64,000 bases of DNA from Cenococcum geophilum 1.58 (lineage: Eukaryota > Ascomycota > Dothideomycetes > Gloniales > Gloniaceae), in assembly GCA_001692895.1 (NCBI GenBank), contig KV748185.1, positions 372,001-436,000 on the forward strand. The letters run 5' to 3'. The translations under genes and the position numbers were made by a program. Every line of letters starts with the position of its first letter. Position 1 is the first letter of the stretch. The notes below the pieces were generated by a model. It ran no database searches. It was not told the origin of the DNA and worked only from the letters and a program-made list of their open reading frames with translations. This document shows, in pieces, positions 13,510 through 24,950 of this stretch.

Positions 13510-13762
13510 CTAGCCCTAAGCCTTATTACGTCGCTAAGACTTATTATATTGTTAAGTTTCATTGCATTGCCGCTGAGCCTTATTACGTTACTGAGCCTTA
13601 TTGCATTATTAAGTCTTATTACGTCGCCGAGCCTTATTACATTGCCGAGCCTTATTATATTATTAAGTCTTATTACATTACTAAGTCTTATTGCATCGCC
13701 GTTAAGCCTTATTACGTCATTAAGCCCTATTACATCGCCGCCGAGCCTCCTAGCCAGATTAA
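13510..13762. repeat. Minisatellite with 18-bp units and 21-bp variants
   Basis: About 13 units resemble GCCTTATTACGTCGCTAA. Most are 18 bp and at least three are 21 bp, having gained a CCG-like triplet. Because all lengths are multiples of three, long frames stay open on both strands (87 codons minus; 122 and 78 codons plus). These frames are low-complexity consequences of the repeat and I do not call them genes. Confidence 0.9.
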
Positions 13763-14825
13763 GCAATTGGACGTCGCGTATTTAACTCCCAGGCGTAGCG
13801 GGTTTAATTCCCACTTATCGCGCATTAAAAATATTAAAAATATTAAAAAAGAAGGTCGTTTCCTATTAAATTAGGCGTTAGTAAGGCTCTAAATTAAGCT
13901 TATATTTTTGTATATGTCCCGCAACGCCTAAAGTCATATATTTAACGAAATCTTAGCACTATATACTAAGCATATCGGCTCTTCCACGTCAAGTTTTAAT
14001 CACGTTGGGCTAGCTCTAAATCATAGCAAGAGATAGAATGCACTATACCACTATACCACAAGGACTTTGGAATGTGATCTTATGAATTTAACTAAATTAT
14101 AACCCCTTCCTAAACCTTACGATTAAACCAGATCCTTAGGGAAAGATCCCTACATTAAATCTTAGGGAACGTTTGGTTACGACTTTAGATTAAATCTAAA
14201 GGCCGCAGAATATATCCAAGCTAAAGCTTAAATCTAATTCTAACGCGATTATTTGGTTAATCTGGCGACTTTCTAATCCGAAAGCTCCTCTAAATCAGTA
14301 AGCGCGTTAAATTCGCAAGCTATACCGTATATAGAATCTAAATTTATAAATATAAGGTATCTCTATTACTATAGTGGCTACTATAGCAACGGGGGCGCCA
14401 TATTTCAGTAAGCAGTTAATCTGCTATATCTCTGCCACTACAGTAGCAAAACACCTTAAGTTTAACACCACGCCAAGTATTATAACTTTCCTGCAGTAAC
14501 TAAGTAACCCTAAACTAAAGCGATTATAGAACTTACTATACCACTATGCCGTAAAGGCCCTTAGTTATAGTCTTATGAATTTAATTAAAATATAAATACC
14601 TTCCTAAATCTAACGATTAAATATTTCCACGTGCAACACTATGCCAAGGATTACAATATAGATTGCTTAGATATGGCTTTACTATAATACAACGGCTTTA
14701 CGCCAATCGATTAATCTATAAGAGATTTAGGTAGTAAAATTACTGCTAAGAGTTACTGCCCGGATCCTAGCCAACAAATACCTATAACCATAATCTTAGT
14801 AAATAGCAAAAAGTATATAGCAGTA
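13763..14825. repeat. Non-coding stretch with two copies of an approximately 89-bp direct repeat
   Basis: The segment at about 14,040-14,128 (CACTATACCACTATACCACA, then CTTATGAATTTAACTAAATT, then TAACGATTAAA) recurs at about 14,526-14,614 with point differences. Composition around 13,980-14,300 is less RIPed than its surroundings. It may be the terminus of a non-autonomous element; no gene is visible. Confidence 0.6.
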
Positions 14826-15196
14826 CTAAGACAATAGTAGGACAATATGAGATAATAATAGGACAATATAATATAATAGCAGGACAATAATAGGACAATA
14901 TAATACAATGGCAGGATAATAACAGGACAATATAACACAATAGTAAGACAATAGCAGGACAATGTTAGGATAATATAATATAATAGTAGGGCGATGACAG
15001 GACAATATAATATAATGGTAGGACAATGTAATATAATAGCAGGACAATGTAATATAATAGCAGGACAATGTGATATAATGGTAGGACAATATAATATAAT
15101 GGCAGGACAATATAACATAATGGCAGGACAATATGGGATAATATAGGACAATATAACATAATGGTAGGATAATAGCAGGACAATATAAGACAATAT
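14826..15196. repeat. Minisatellite of about 21-bp (2 x 10/11 bp) units
   Basis: The core AGGACAATATAATATAATGG is repeated some 16 times, with half-units AGGACAATA(G/R)C in places. A 21-bp period is seven codons, so minus-strand frames of 146, 101 and 72 codons remain open across it in all three phases. They encode Tyr/Leu/Cys/Pro-rich low-complexity strings and are not called as genes. Confidence 0.9.
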
Positions 15197-15239
15197 AAAA
15201 AAATAAAATATAAGATATAAAAAGAGGGAGCCCTAACGC

Positions 15240-16500
15240 TTCCTCTTCTTCCTATTTCTACGGCCCTAGCGCCTAATATAGTGTAATATCGTCTATCCGT
15301 ATAAGCGATAGTATTAAGACGGTTAGAAGTACTAGGAAATTTTATAAAGTATATATTACTTTAAGCAACATACCTAAATAACTAGTCTAGCGTATAGTTT
15401 GTATAACATATAATAATAACAAAAGGATCTCCCATTATTATATTACTAAGCAACGCCTTTAAAGCCACGTTTTTCTAGTGCCTAGAGGTCTTTGGATTAT
15501 TACAAGACGCTTTATAAGAACTCGTTTTAGTATAATAGCTTAAGATTTATTAAGCCCTATAGTAGTCATATCTAACTAGTCTTTAAGAATATAAACATTC
15601 TTAAATAAGGAAGCATCCTCAATAGCCATAATTAAACTAAGATCCGTATAAGGCTTATTTATAACATATTATAGTGCTTTAATATTTTATTAAACTTAAA
15701 CAAGGTGTTCTAATAACGGGAATCTATTAGTAGTTAGATATCTTCTTATTTAGAAAACATTATATACTTACGGCTCTCTTATTAGCTTTTATAATGCCAA
15801 TATAGTATAGTAACTGACTTCGTAAAATCTAGTTTATTTCTTAACTATCGTCCATAATACGGATAAGTCGATCTTAATATCTTTAGGTCTTAAAGAATAA
15901 GTTAACCTTTAGGGGATTCTATTCTAATGCGGCCAATAGTCTTACCGCCACTATTACAAGTATACATTTCGTTTAAAAATTATTAGTCTTAGGAGTTAAA
16001 GTAACTAGAAACCTGGCAACTAGTCTTTTCGACTAATCCTAACAGATTATCTTCCTTACTTTCCTAAATAAGAACGCCACGTAGATTACCAGCCCTTAAG
16101 GTAAAAATATTACTAAGCTAGTATAGACCTTACAGATATCAGGGGATGACTACTTTAGAATTGTGGCATGCTTACCTATTTATATATACCAACTCCATTA
16201 CTATATCTAGATTCCGGCAAACTAAAAAGGGTTTGCTCTAATTTAACCTACTACTTCTCTTAATAGTTTAATCGTGTCTTCTCTTAAAAGATTGTATTAA
16301 GAGCTTAGATATTTCTTTGTCAAGCTATATAAACCTAAGATCTTATTAACTTATAGTGGAATATCTCCGTTTTCGCTGATAATATTCTAGCCCTTATTAG
16401 GGATATTAAGTATTTTAGTGGAGGTTAGAACCTCCAATCATGCTAACTAGGCTCTACCAGTTATAGGCTAACTGGGCGTCTTAAAGTATTGGTAAATATA
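15240..16500 (-). pseudogene. Decayed, truncated UPF1-like (SF1) helicase
   Basis: On the minus strand near 15,497-15,466 the translation gives QRPLGTRKT, a mutated GPPGTGKT Walker A. It is followed, after a one-base frame change, by ALKALLSNIIMGDPFVIII, then CYTNYTLD-stop-LFRYVA. This is the motif I to Ia block of UPF1/NFX1-type helicases, in which the second segment usually reads TNHALDQLL. The stop is a Gln-to-TAG change. N-terminal sequence can be followed to about 16,500 with many stops. The C-terminal lobe is absent: the frame runs into the 21-bp minisatellite near 15,200. It is therefore both RIPed and truncated. Confidence 0.65.
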
Positions 16501-16994
16501 GTTACTAGTATATATTAAGCTACCTAGAAAGGATTTATATATATAGAACTATAGCACCATAGCCTAGAGGCTGTATGCGCATTATTGTACGTAGTATAAT
16601 ATAATAAATATATAAAAAATATATAAAAAAAAAAAGTATTAACGAATCCGGGTGCTGAATTAAGCTTATAGACGGAGACGTAAAAGGAATAGGAGGTCGT
16701 AAGTCTAGGTAGTATAGTGGGTAAAGAAGCGTTCGCTAATACGCTTATTTATTTCTTATAAGACATTTAACCGATTATTTTATATAATAACTAAACAATA
16801 TACCTGTCTATACAATTCTGTATATCGGTCTTAGCGCGTAATTAAGACGTCTTTCCTACCACACCTCCCCTAACGCTTCTAGAATTATAGCACTAATAAT
16901 AGACCTAAGCCATAATACTAAAGACACTCTTAAGTAAGATCTAGGGCTTACAAACGAACAATATAATACGATCTACTATAATATTAAAATTAAA

Positions 16995-18030
16995 ATGTCG
17001 ACACGCGGGCTCCTTGGATAGCTACTACGCTCCCTTATAAGTAAGGCATAAATACGGCAAATATTAAACGAAATCTCCAACGAATTCCCATCTGTGTTTC
17101 TAGGTTTACCCAAAAACCTATATACTAAATATATTAAACAGCTTGCCTAGCGCTATAGCTATAACGCGACGCGTTAAATAAACAAAACGGCTCCTACTAG
17201 GCAAATTATAATAGGCAACCTAGTACTCCTATACTCCGCCATTACGTATTATCTACTAGCCGGCATACTAAAGGCAATAAGGTAGGAGGGAATACTAAGG
17301 TTATATAGAACAATAACAATACTAATCCGGTAGGCAGCTAATAAAGAGCTAATAATTATCCTAACCTAAAAGCTAGCGACTAGTAAGAATAACGCTCTAG
17401 ATATACATGTTAATAATATAAGCTTTAATATATTTATAGACATACTAGGCTAGGATATTAACTTTAACCCTAAAAGCAAAACGCTTTACTACTATGTTAG
17501 CAATAAGATAGCTAGAGGACGAATTTAGCTTATAAATAAAGAGAAATAGCGCAGTATAGTTAAGGATATATTTCTATAAGAAATGGATAGGTTTTTATTT
17601 ATAATAGAATAAAGAAAAATAAGTAGGTTACTACTTAAAGTTAAGCCAGCGTTACTAACTTATATTTATAATCTGCGCTGCCAGCTAAGAATAATACAAT
17701 TACTTACCCTCTATTTCCGCACCCTTGCCTTTACTAGACAACTCGCACTCTATATATATAAGAATAGGTAGAACTGGTAAACGGGTTAATACTAAGGCGA
17801 TACTTAACCTATAGCTATCCTAAAAAACCTCTCCTAGTTAAAAAAGAGCCCTTACTCTACACCTTAACCCGCAACAAAAAAGGCGAAGGCAACTATAACC
17901 GTAGCATAGATTATGCGCCTTAAAGCCACTGCTTTATCTAGAATACTTACTAGTTTAATAGATTACTATATATAAAGGTAGACGGCTTAATAGAGCCCCT
18001 TAGTATACTATTAGGCGAGGGAGTCTTAGA
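16995..18030 (+). pseudogene. Decayed reading frame, family not recognised
   Basis: From ATG at 16,995 one phase runs about 340 codons in which every interruption is TAG or TAA, exactly what RIP makes of CAG/CAA Gln codons. There are no TGA codons or obvious frameshifts until about 17,990. The start is MSTRGLLG; later pieces include NEISNEFPSVFLGLPKNLYT and LDIHVNNISFNIFIDILG. I do not recognise a family. It could be a transposon-encoded gag-like or DNA-binding protein, or a host multicopy gene. Confidence 0.5.
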
Positions 18031-19190
18031 ACAATATAACCTAAGATATTCTTATAACTTATCTAGCATTCTTAAAACGCCTAAGGGGATTAGACAATAA
18101 AGCCTAAAGTTTATACCCGTTCTTTTTAGTAAACTTATTAGGGTAATATATATTAACACCGTCCCCGGCTCGCTCTTAGTATCCAACACCCAATCCTTAT
18201 ATCTATGCTTACGCTTTCCTTACCATTCTGCTAAATTTAATTGCTGTTGCGATATATATATAGGGGATAGGTTAGGCTTACTATAGGCTGGCGGGGTTAA
18301 CAACGCGGAAGAATAACGTTGGATATTTATGGTAGAAATACTAGGTGTTATATAAGGGTGTGGAATATAGCGATATAACTGTATAAAAGTATAATTACTG
18401 TCCTACATACCGCCTATGCCTACCCTAGCATTATCTACACTAGCAAGCTGCACGGATAAGGTAGATAAGCTTCACTTTAAGCGCGAGACGGGTGTTAAAC
18501 CTAGTATAGGTAGACTAGAATAAGGTATAGAATCTAAAAGCCAGCGCCCTAGGTGGGTAAAGTAGTTTAATAAGGTACCTCCCTATTAAATTCAGACACA
18601 AGCCTTACTAGCCTACTACTTTTATTACCGGGATTAACATTTAACCTTTTATATACGTATACCGTATCTACTAAGGGATATACTAATAGAATAAAACAGT
18701 TTCGCGTACAATAGCAAATAGTATTAGACAATCTTTAACTATACAATAATGTTTTCTTAACTACTAACTTAACGCGAGTTAATAGGTCGCGGTCGCGGCT
18801 TAACCGCAACCGGTTAGAACTAGCAGCTAATTATAATAAATGCACCCCTATTTAAGTCATTTGCAAGCACTATAGCAATAATACTCCTACTAATACTGCT
18901 ATTAGTCCAATATATACTATACCAGTATACATTCTTTTAAGTTGTTAATTTATATACGCCCTAAATATTATAGAAACAGCTATAAAGTAACCCATTCTAG
19001 CTATAAGCTATACCTTTTGCTAACTAGGCAAATACAGGAGTGTTACTATAGCAGATAAACGTAAAAACGCGTTATTAAACACTTAAACTAGTAGTAAGAA
19101 CCCTACTTTAAGTTAATATAGGATAAGGAAACGAGGATAATTGGTATAATTAACCTTACGTCTCTACCTAGCCTACTGCTAGGAGTTGCC
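18031..19190. other. RIPed stretch without recognised gene
   Basis: It is TpA-rich, with fragments of plus-strand phase (for example around 18,120-18,270) but no domain I can name. It may be the continuation of the unrecognised frame upstream. Confidence 0.4.
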
Positions 19191-19195
19191 CACGT

Positions 19196-19630
19196 CCTAG
19201 CTAACGGAAGGAAGAACGCGCTAACGGAGAATAAGCACGTGGAACCTAGTTAGGACAAGTATATAGAACCTAGCCAGAACGAGCACGTGGAACCTAGCTA
19301 GAATGAGCAATATTATAACTTTGGTCTAGTTATATCTAGGCGCGGAAAGGAGTAGGCACGTAATAAACCCCGTTAACGTCAAATATAATATATTAAGCTG
19401 GCTAATAATATATAGAATATATATGGCCGCCTTTGGCTTAAAAGGGTAATATCTAATAATAAGAATAGCGACTCTAGTCTAGTTGTATCTGGGCGTAGAG
19501 AGGAGTAGGTATGTAATAGACCCTATTAACATCATATATAATATATTAAGCTGGCTAACAATATATAGAATATACATGGCCGCCTCTAGCTAAAAAGGGT
19601 AATCTTTAATAATAAGGATAGTGACTGCGA
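19196..19630. repeat. Tandem repeats: about 24-bp x3 and about 154-bp x2
   Basis: Around 19,235-19,305 the unit GAGCACGTGGAACCTAGCTA occurs about three times. Immediately after, a unit of about 154 bp (GGTCTAGTTATATCTAGGCG through AATAATAAGAATAGCGACT) starts near 19,322 and again near 19,476. The two copies differ by transitions. Confidence 0.85.
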
Positions 19631-21340
19631 GTCTATACCTGCTTTTTTTATAAAATAATAGCAACCAAATATTAATAAATCTACTAAATCTGTTAATAAT
19701 CTGGCAGCAGAACTAGCTTAGTTAAAGACATAAAGTCCCAATCTTTTAGTTAAGGTAGGTTATACCTTTATGTATAACCGGAGTCTAACTATAATACTTA
19801 ATAGTCTCCTCTACTATTTAGCACTTGGCGAGCCCTAGTAAATAGAATACTCTCTTTACTATCTAACCGCCCACCGCTATAAAAAGCAGCATCTTTACAA
19901 TATACCTCCAGCTCTTAACGATTGCGTATTAGTTTAAAATACTCTCCTACGCGCCTAATCCGTACCTTACCGCGTAAACAATTGCGTGCTAGTTTAAAAT
20001 ACTCTCTTACGCGCCTAATCTAAACCTTATTACATAAACAACCAACATTTAGCTTTATATTCTCCCTAGTAAGCCGTGTTTGCCTAAACCCTAATATAGC
20101 TTCGTCTATAAAACAAGTAACCTCCCTCTAATATAGAGTATACTAATCTAGTGTTCGATCTAAAGGGGACCTAGATAGCACTAGGGAAAGTAAAAACAAG
20201 TTAGACTACGACGATTTTAACCTAACTACCGCGATACGGGCAAGAGAAGAGTACCTCTAGATATCACAACGGCGACGTATAAAAGAAAACCCACCTAAGA
20301 GACATAAGCCTATATTTGCGCTTTATAGGTCTATTTTACTAGCAAGGCTAGTAACTAACTCTGGGACTTATAACGGGTATCTTATTAACCTATAGTTTAA
20401 CCGCTTTCTAGGCCTTATTAAGGATATAATAAAAAAGGCATAGTTAGAAGCTATTTTAAAGCAGCTAAAAGTAGTGTAAAAAAAAGCTAATTGTATTCCT
20501 AACCCGGTGTCCGCTTATAAGGTATCTATATACTAGAAATATTATATTAAATTGTCCACTAACAATCTTAATATTATATACAGCTATTTGACGTAATAGG
20601 GAACTTTAGGAACTACGCGATTATAAAGGCTTGTATAGTTATAAGGGAGGTATATAGGCTAGGGTTTAATAACGCGCCCGAACTAATTGTGGAACTACTA
20701 ACTAATTACAATTTTATTGCGCTAGATTACATAAAGGTATTTTGCCCGTACTATTTAGTAAAATGCTAATAAGAGTTAATAGCTAAGTAATAACCGCTTC
20801 CGTTCCAACGTAATAGTTGCTAGTATAGCTAGTATATTTTATAGTAGAGGAAGAAACGGCCTTGCCTAATTACCCTACTCTTGTAATATGTTTAAAAAGC
20901 TTACCGGTAATACTATTACTTTCGTTTTAATAGTAATATATTATGCAATTAGGAAGTATAGAACTAGGTCTAAGGGAATAAATAACTTTTATGGCACTGT
21001 TGTTAGCGGTTAGTGTATATCTGGTGTTTTACTACCTATTATTATTCTCTAACCCGTTATAGAAGCCTACGCCAACCTCTTAGGCAGCTAGAACCAGATA
21101 TCTAGAAAACGGCAATCTAGAATCTAGCTGCGGCTTTAGCCTATAGTTATTAAACATACTACGGGCCTAATGCCGGATTAATTAACTATAGAAATTATTA
21201 AGGACCTATATAAAGATGACCTTAATAACCTTATAGCGGATCTAAGCAATAACGTAAGAGAGAGGTTCCTTACAAGCCTTAGCGACAACGAAACTAACGC
21301 GATTATTAACTTAGGCTATTTATTAGTGAGCCGGGCTATA
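19631..21340. other. RIPed stretch with a 62-bp tandem duplication
   Basis: The unit ATTGCGTATTAGTTTAAAAT, then ACGCGCCTAATC, starts near 19,920 and 19,981. Plus-strand phase is partly conserved near 20,600-20,760 (FRNYAIIKACIVIREVYRLG) and includes a possible Cys pair, but I recognise no family. Confidence 0.45.
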
Positions 21341-21344
21341 CTAT

Positions 21345-21490
21345 CTAATCTACTAAGTCTGTCTTAAAGGGAGAGCTCTAGAGTAGGCTAGACTAGTCTA
21401 CTAAGTCTATCCCAAATAGAGAGCTTTAGAGTAGGCCAGACTAGTCCGCCAAGTCCGTCTTAAAGGGAGAGCCCTAGAGTAAGCTAGAAA
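21345..21490 (+). repeat. Three copies of a 48-bp coding-phase repeat
   Basis: The unit of 48 bp (16 codons) starts CTACTAAGTCTGTCTTAAAG and continues GGAGAGCTCTAGAGTAGGCT. The three copies differ mostly by transitions, and the third is cut short. The length suggests it was an in-frame 16-residue repeat in a decayed protein. Confidence 0.75.
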
Positions 21491-22170
21491 ATCTAGGCCC
21501 TACTACTACTATAATATTTGCTAATTTAACTTTTAGAACTAGCTAAGTTCGTTAGATTTAGTAGAATATACATCCTCTGCCCTAGTGTACCACTTTATCC
21601 TAAATATAGGAACTAGCAAGCTTAGGCCAGAAAGGTTTAAATCTAATAAGTCATTTGCATAATTTAAGCAGTACTACAGCCTTACAGAGGACAGCTATGG
21701 CTAGTATAGTAACGGAAAAGTAACATTAAATTTAATTAAGAATGAGGAGCAGTATATAAAGTTTATAATATATACTCTAGACTTTAGTATAGAGGAGCCG
21801 GTAGAGTTTTTAGTAGGAGATTAGGTATAGGACTTTCTATACTCTTCTACAGGATGACTGCGGCTTCTTTATTATATATACTAGCTCTTAATCTACCTTT
21901 CTTTCGGCCTATATCTGCTACTCTTAGTAGCTACTTTTTGGCTATATATATATGCTATACTAGCAAAGCTAAATACTTATAGTATATTATTGTCATAAGG
22001 AGAGCAGGAAAGATCTTATGCTTTTAGAATATATTATAAAACAGTTAGGATATTATATTAAATTATCTAAAACAATATAATGGATTGTATAAAGAAGTGT
22101 ATATAATTTGCCTTGCTAGCCTTATAAATAGCTTTAAAATAGCCTTTGTTTATTATCTAAAATATACTAT
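21491..22170 (+). other. RIPed stretch with partially conserved phase
   Basis: Plus-strand translation near 21,580-21,830 stays largely open apart from TAG codons (for example LNLIKNEEQYIKFIIYTLDF). A hydrophobic segment follows near 21,880-21,960. The family is unknown; it could be the end of a decayed membrane protein gene. Confidence 0.35.
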
Positions 22171-22171
22171 T

Positions 22172-22395
22172 AGTATAAAAGAGGTGGATGGCTCCAAATA
22201 CAATTATGGTTGCAGGTTGCGTACAGGTTGCGCGCAGGCTGCGCGCAGGCTACGTGTCAAAAAAACACGACATAGGCTAGTCGGTCGAGTTGCCAAATGC
22301 CCTCAACTGCGCGCCAATTGCGTCAACCACCAACTATTGAGGCCATTGGTAGGGTACCATATTTTGCCGATGTAGACTAGCTAGTGCGGAGATGC
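22172..22395. other. GC-richer un-RIPed island with GCGCGCAGGCT repeats
   Basis: This 220-bp patch keeps CpA and TpG dinucleotides and contains short tandem units (GGTTGCGTACA, GGTTGCGCGCA, GGCTGCGCGCA). Opposing-strand relatives occur further on (TGCGCGCCAATTGCGTCAAC). Subterminal repeats of this kind are typical of DNA-transposon ends, but I cannot define the element. The short frame reading through it (22,085-22,375) is probably incidental. Confidence 0.45.
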
Positions 22396-22649
22396 TAACA
22401 TATAATGACGTCTCTGTATAGAAGGGGATATTATTCGCACCTTATTAAAGGCTAATTACAATTACGATTTATAACTATACTACGGTTAAAACGAGACACG
22501 TTATAGGGCGGTTAGGTTATCTAGCCTAGGCGACTCGCCCTACCCTGTTTTATATACGTTTTACTAACCGCTAGCTATAAGCCCCTACTAGAATCTTAGC
22601 AAAACTTCACTTATACATAGTGGAAGAGTATAAGAGAGTGAAATATTAT

Positions 22650-24950
22650 TTTATTTAACTGGCCGACACCTTCGGATCCTTCTATGCTTACTAGAGAATC
22701 TCTTTTATCTAGGAATAAAGCCCCCTATCTTCCTTCTCCCACCTCCTATCTGTTAGGAAAACTACCTTTCGCAGCTTATTAACCTACAGGACTAGCGGTT
22801 TGTGGTAAGGCGTGAATATCTTAGTACGGTTAAGAAAATGCCTTTCCCTGCTTACTAGCCTAGACTTTAACTTAGCTAGCTTTATAGTATTCTTATAGTT
22901 TTAGCACTTAAACTTAGTTATACCGATATCTTTACCCGGCCCGTTATAGTGTACGTATATCTAAAAAAGCACCTAGAAGAACGACTCCAGATTATGCCTA
23001 AAGGAGTATTTCTCGCTAAGAAGCACTCCAATTGCTATAAACGCTCTTGTGCCGGTCTTGCCCCGCGCTCCCGAAGGCCCTTCCCGCCGCTCTTTAATCG
23101 CAAGATTAAGGTTAATTAAAAATGATCGCCAAGAAGAATTATCGTCTTCCTTGTTTATTAAGAGGTTGCCTATTAAAATATTATATTAGAGGATGCCGGC
23201 CTGCGTATGTAAAGACTTATATCCTTTAATACCACCCTCTAGCGCAGCAAGCATTGCAGCCTAAGAGCTTGCCTTATAAAGAGCCTTTCTATAGTTATAA
23301 GTAACAACGCGTTAATGCACTCAATTCTATATAATAGGGTACTTAATCGGAGAGGTCGAATATATACGCTTGCTGGGCGGTAACGGGGCGTTAGTGTAGC
23401 TGGAATATCTCTTTCTACTAGTACTTCGGCTTGTCCTCGTACTGCCTTACACTTTAGTTAATCTTAGAGGCATTATTAAGCCTTTTAGCCTATAGTTTGT
23501 CACTTTAGTAATATCTAGCCCCTTGCGGATATTAAAGATATTATCGTCTTGTCTACCTATATAAATAGTCTTATAGTGATAGTACCTAGCTATATTGACT
23601 ACTCCTTTCTCCGTTGCCTTATGTAGTAGGTTACCTTCTTCCTCGCGCTCCGGGTACTGCTATAAGTCTTTAATAATAAGGGGTGCCTTAGAGATATTAC
23701 CCTTACGGTATACTTTCTAGCAAGTTGTTACTTAACTAGCAATACAGCGTGCCTGCTTTATAACTTCGTTAAGGATAAGGCGCTTAGTTTGACCGTTACG
23801 TATAATTTTAATATATTGGTTGCCGTCTAATATTAGAATAATAGGGTTAAATCTAAGCTATTCCTTATTTATCTAGAGGAATCCTAATATCGCCGAGGTA
23901 AATTGTAATCCATCTTTATTAATATTGAATGGTGAAGATGCAATACCTCTTACTTAGTTATACTCCTATAACCGCATAATAGATCTATAGAGGGTAAAGC
24001 CTAAGATAAAGTAACGAGTATCCTGAGTAGTAAAGATTTCTTTTATATATTTTCCTAAATCAAACTATGCCTTCAAGGCTATATCATTATTTGGATTACT
24101 CTTTAGCTCTTCTAGCACAAGTATATGCGACTAATAGTGTTAGGAGCTTTCGCCGGCTATTAGATTATCTATAAAACTAATATTTAGCTTTTGCTTCGCT
24201 GCGGACCCTTATAAGGGCTGCTTAGTATATATAATAAGCTTTTATTATATCTTTAGGGCGGACCCATACTCTTTTATAAAGCCTAAAAATAATCCAATTA
24301 GGTTATTAAACTACTTTAGGACATTATCTTGCTCTGCGCTTTTAGGCCAGTTACGCTAGCCGCCCTTAGCGTATAGTAGATTATCCCCTTCCTTATATTT
24401 CTTAAAAACGGCGGCGCTTACCGCCTTAAGGCCTTTTACTTCCCTAAAGAATACTTTATATAAGTTAGGAATCCCAACATAAAGAGGGCCTAGCTCCTCC
24501 TTTAGAACATTATTCACGTATTTCCTGTGTTTAGATAAGTTAGCGAAGCTACTTATATTGCGTTGATGTGGGGTTTAAACGTAGAGTGGTAGCGGTTAGG
24601 GGGGAGGTGTAGACTCTGTTATAGTGGCGATAGTATTACTCTATACGTTCTTATCTAATTCGCGATTAAGAACTGTTTTTAGGAGAGGAGTAAACTATTT
24701 AATATTAAAGTTGTCGGAATTAACTAAGGAGCTAAGTTGGAGAAGGTCACTATAAATAGTACTATAGCCAGCGCTAAATAGCAGTAATTAAGTAGCGGGA
24801 AGGTTTTATAATGCCAGAATAAGGTTAACTACGAGATTTTTAAGCCCTATATGTGTTAGAGGGGACTTATTAAATAAATTAATAAATACCTTTATCGCCT
24901 ATCTAATGCAATAAGTCTAGAGAGCTAGGGATGCCTAGATCCTAATAAGT
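22650..24950 (-). pseudogene. Decayed FunK1-type fungal protein kinase
   Basis: The minus strand at about 23,200-22,990 reads GNLLINKEDDNSSWRSFLIN and then LNLAIKERREGPSGARGKTG, TRAFIAIGVLL. This is the catalytic-loop to activation-segment block of FunK1 kinases, whose usual text is HRDIS-x-NN and DLDLA. The HRD position is corrupted (GIL-stop-YNIL) and DLDLA has become NLNLA; Asp-to-Asn is a RIP outcome. C-terminal blocks FFQVLFxIYVHYNGPGKDIG and FTPYHKPLV can be followed to about 22,660. TAG/TAA stops are frequent in the N-terminal half. FunK1 kinases are an expanded fungal family, so a duplicated copy being RIPed is plausible. Confidence 0.75.

Noticed and set aside
13503..13874. Open frames of 78-122 codons on both strands
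   Set aside because: Products of an 18/21-bp minisatellite, low complexity, no start context or domain.
14753..15193. 146-codon Tyr/Leu/Cys/Pro-rich minus frame
   Set aside because: Artefact of a 21-bp tandem repeat, open in three phases.
14826..15196. Possible CRISPR-like array
   Set aside because: Units are contiguous tandem repeats without unique spacers, in a fungal context with no cas genes.
22085..22375. 96-codon plus frame through the GC-rich patch
   Set aside because: Crosses the boundary between RIPed and unmutated DNA; the Arg/Gly/Cys-rich part comes from short GC repeats.
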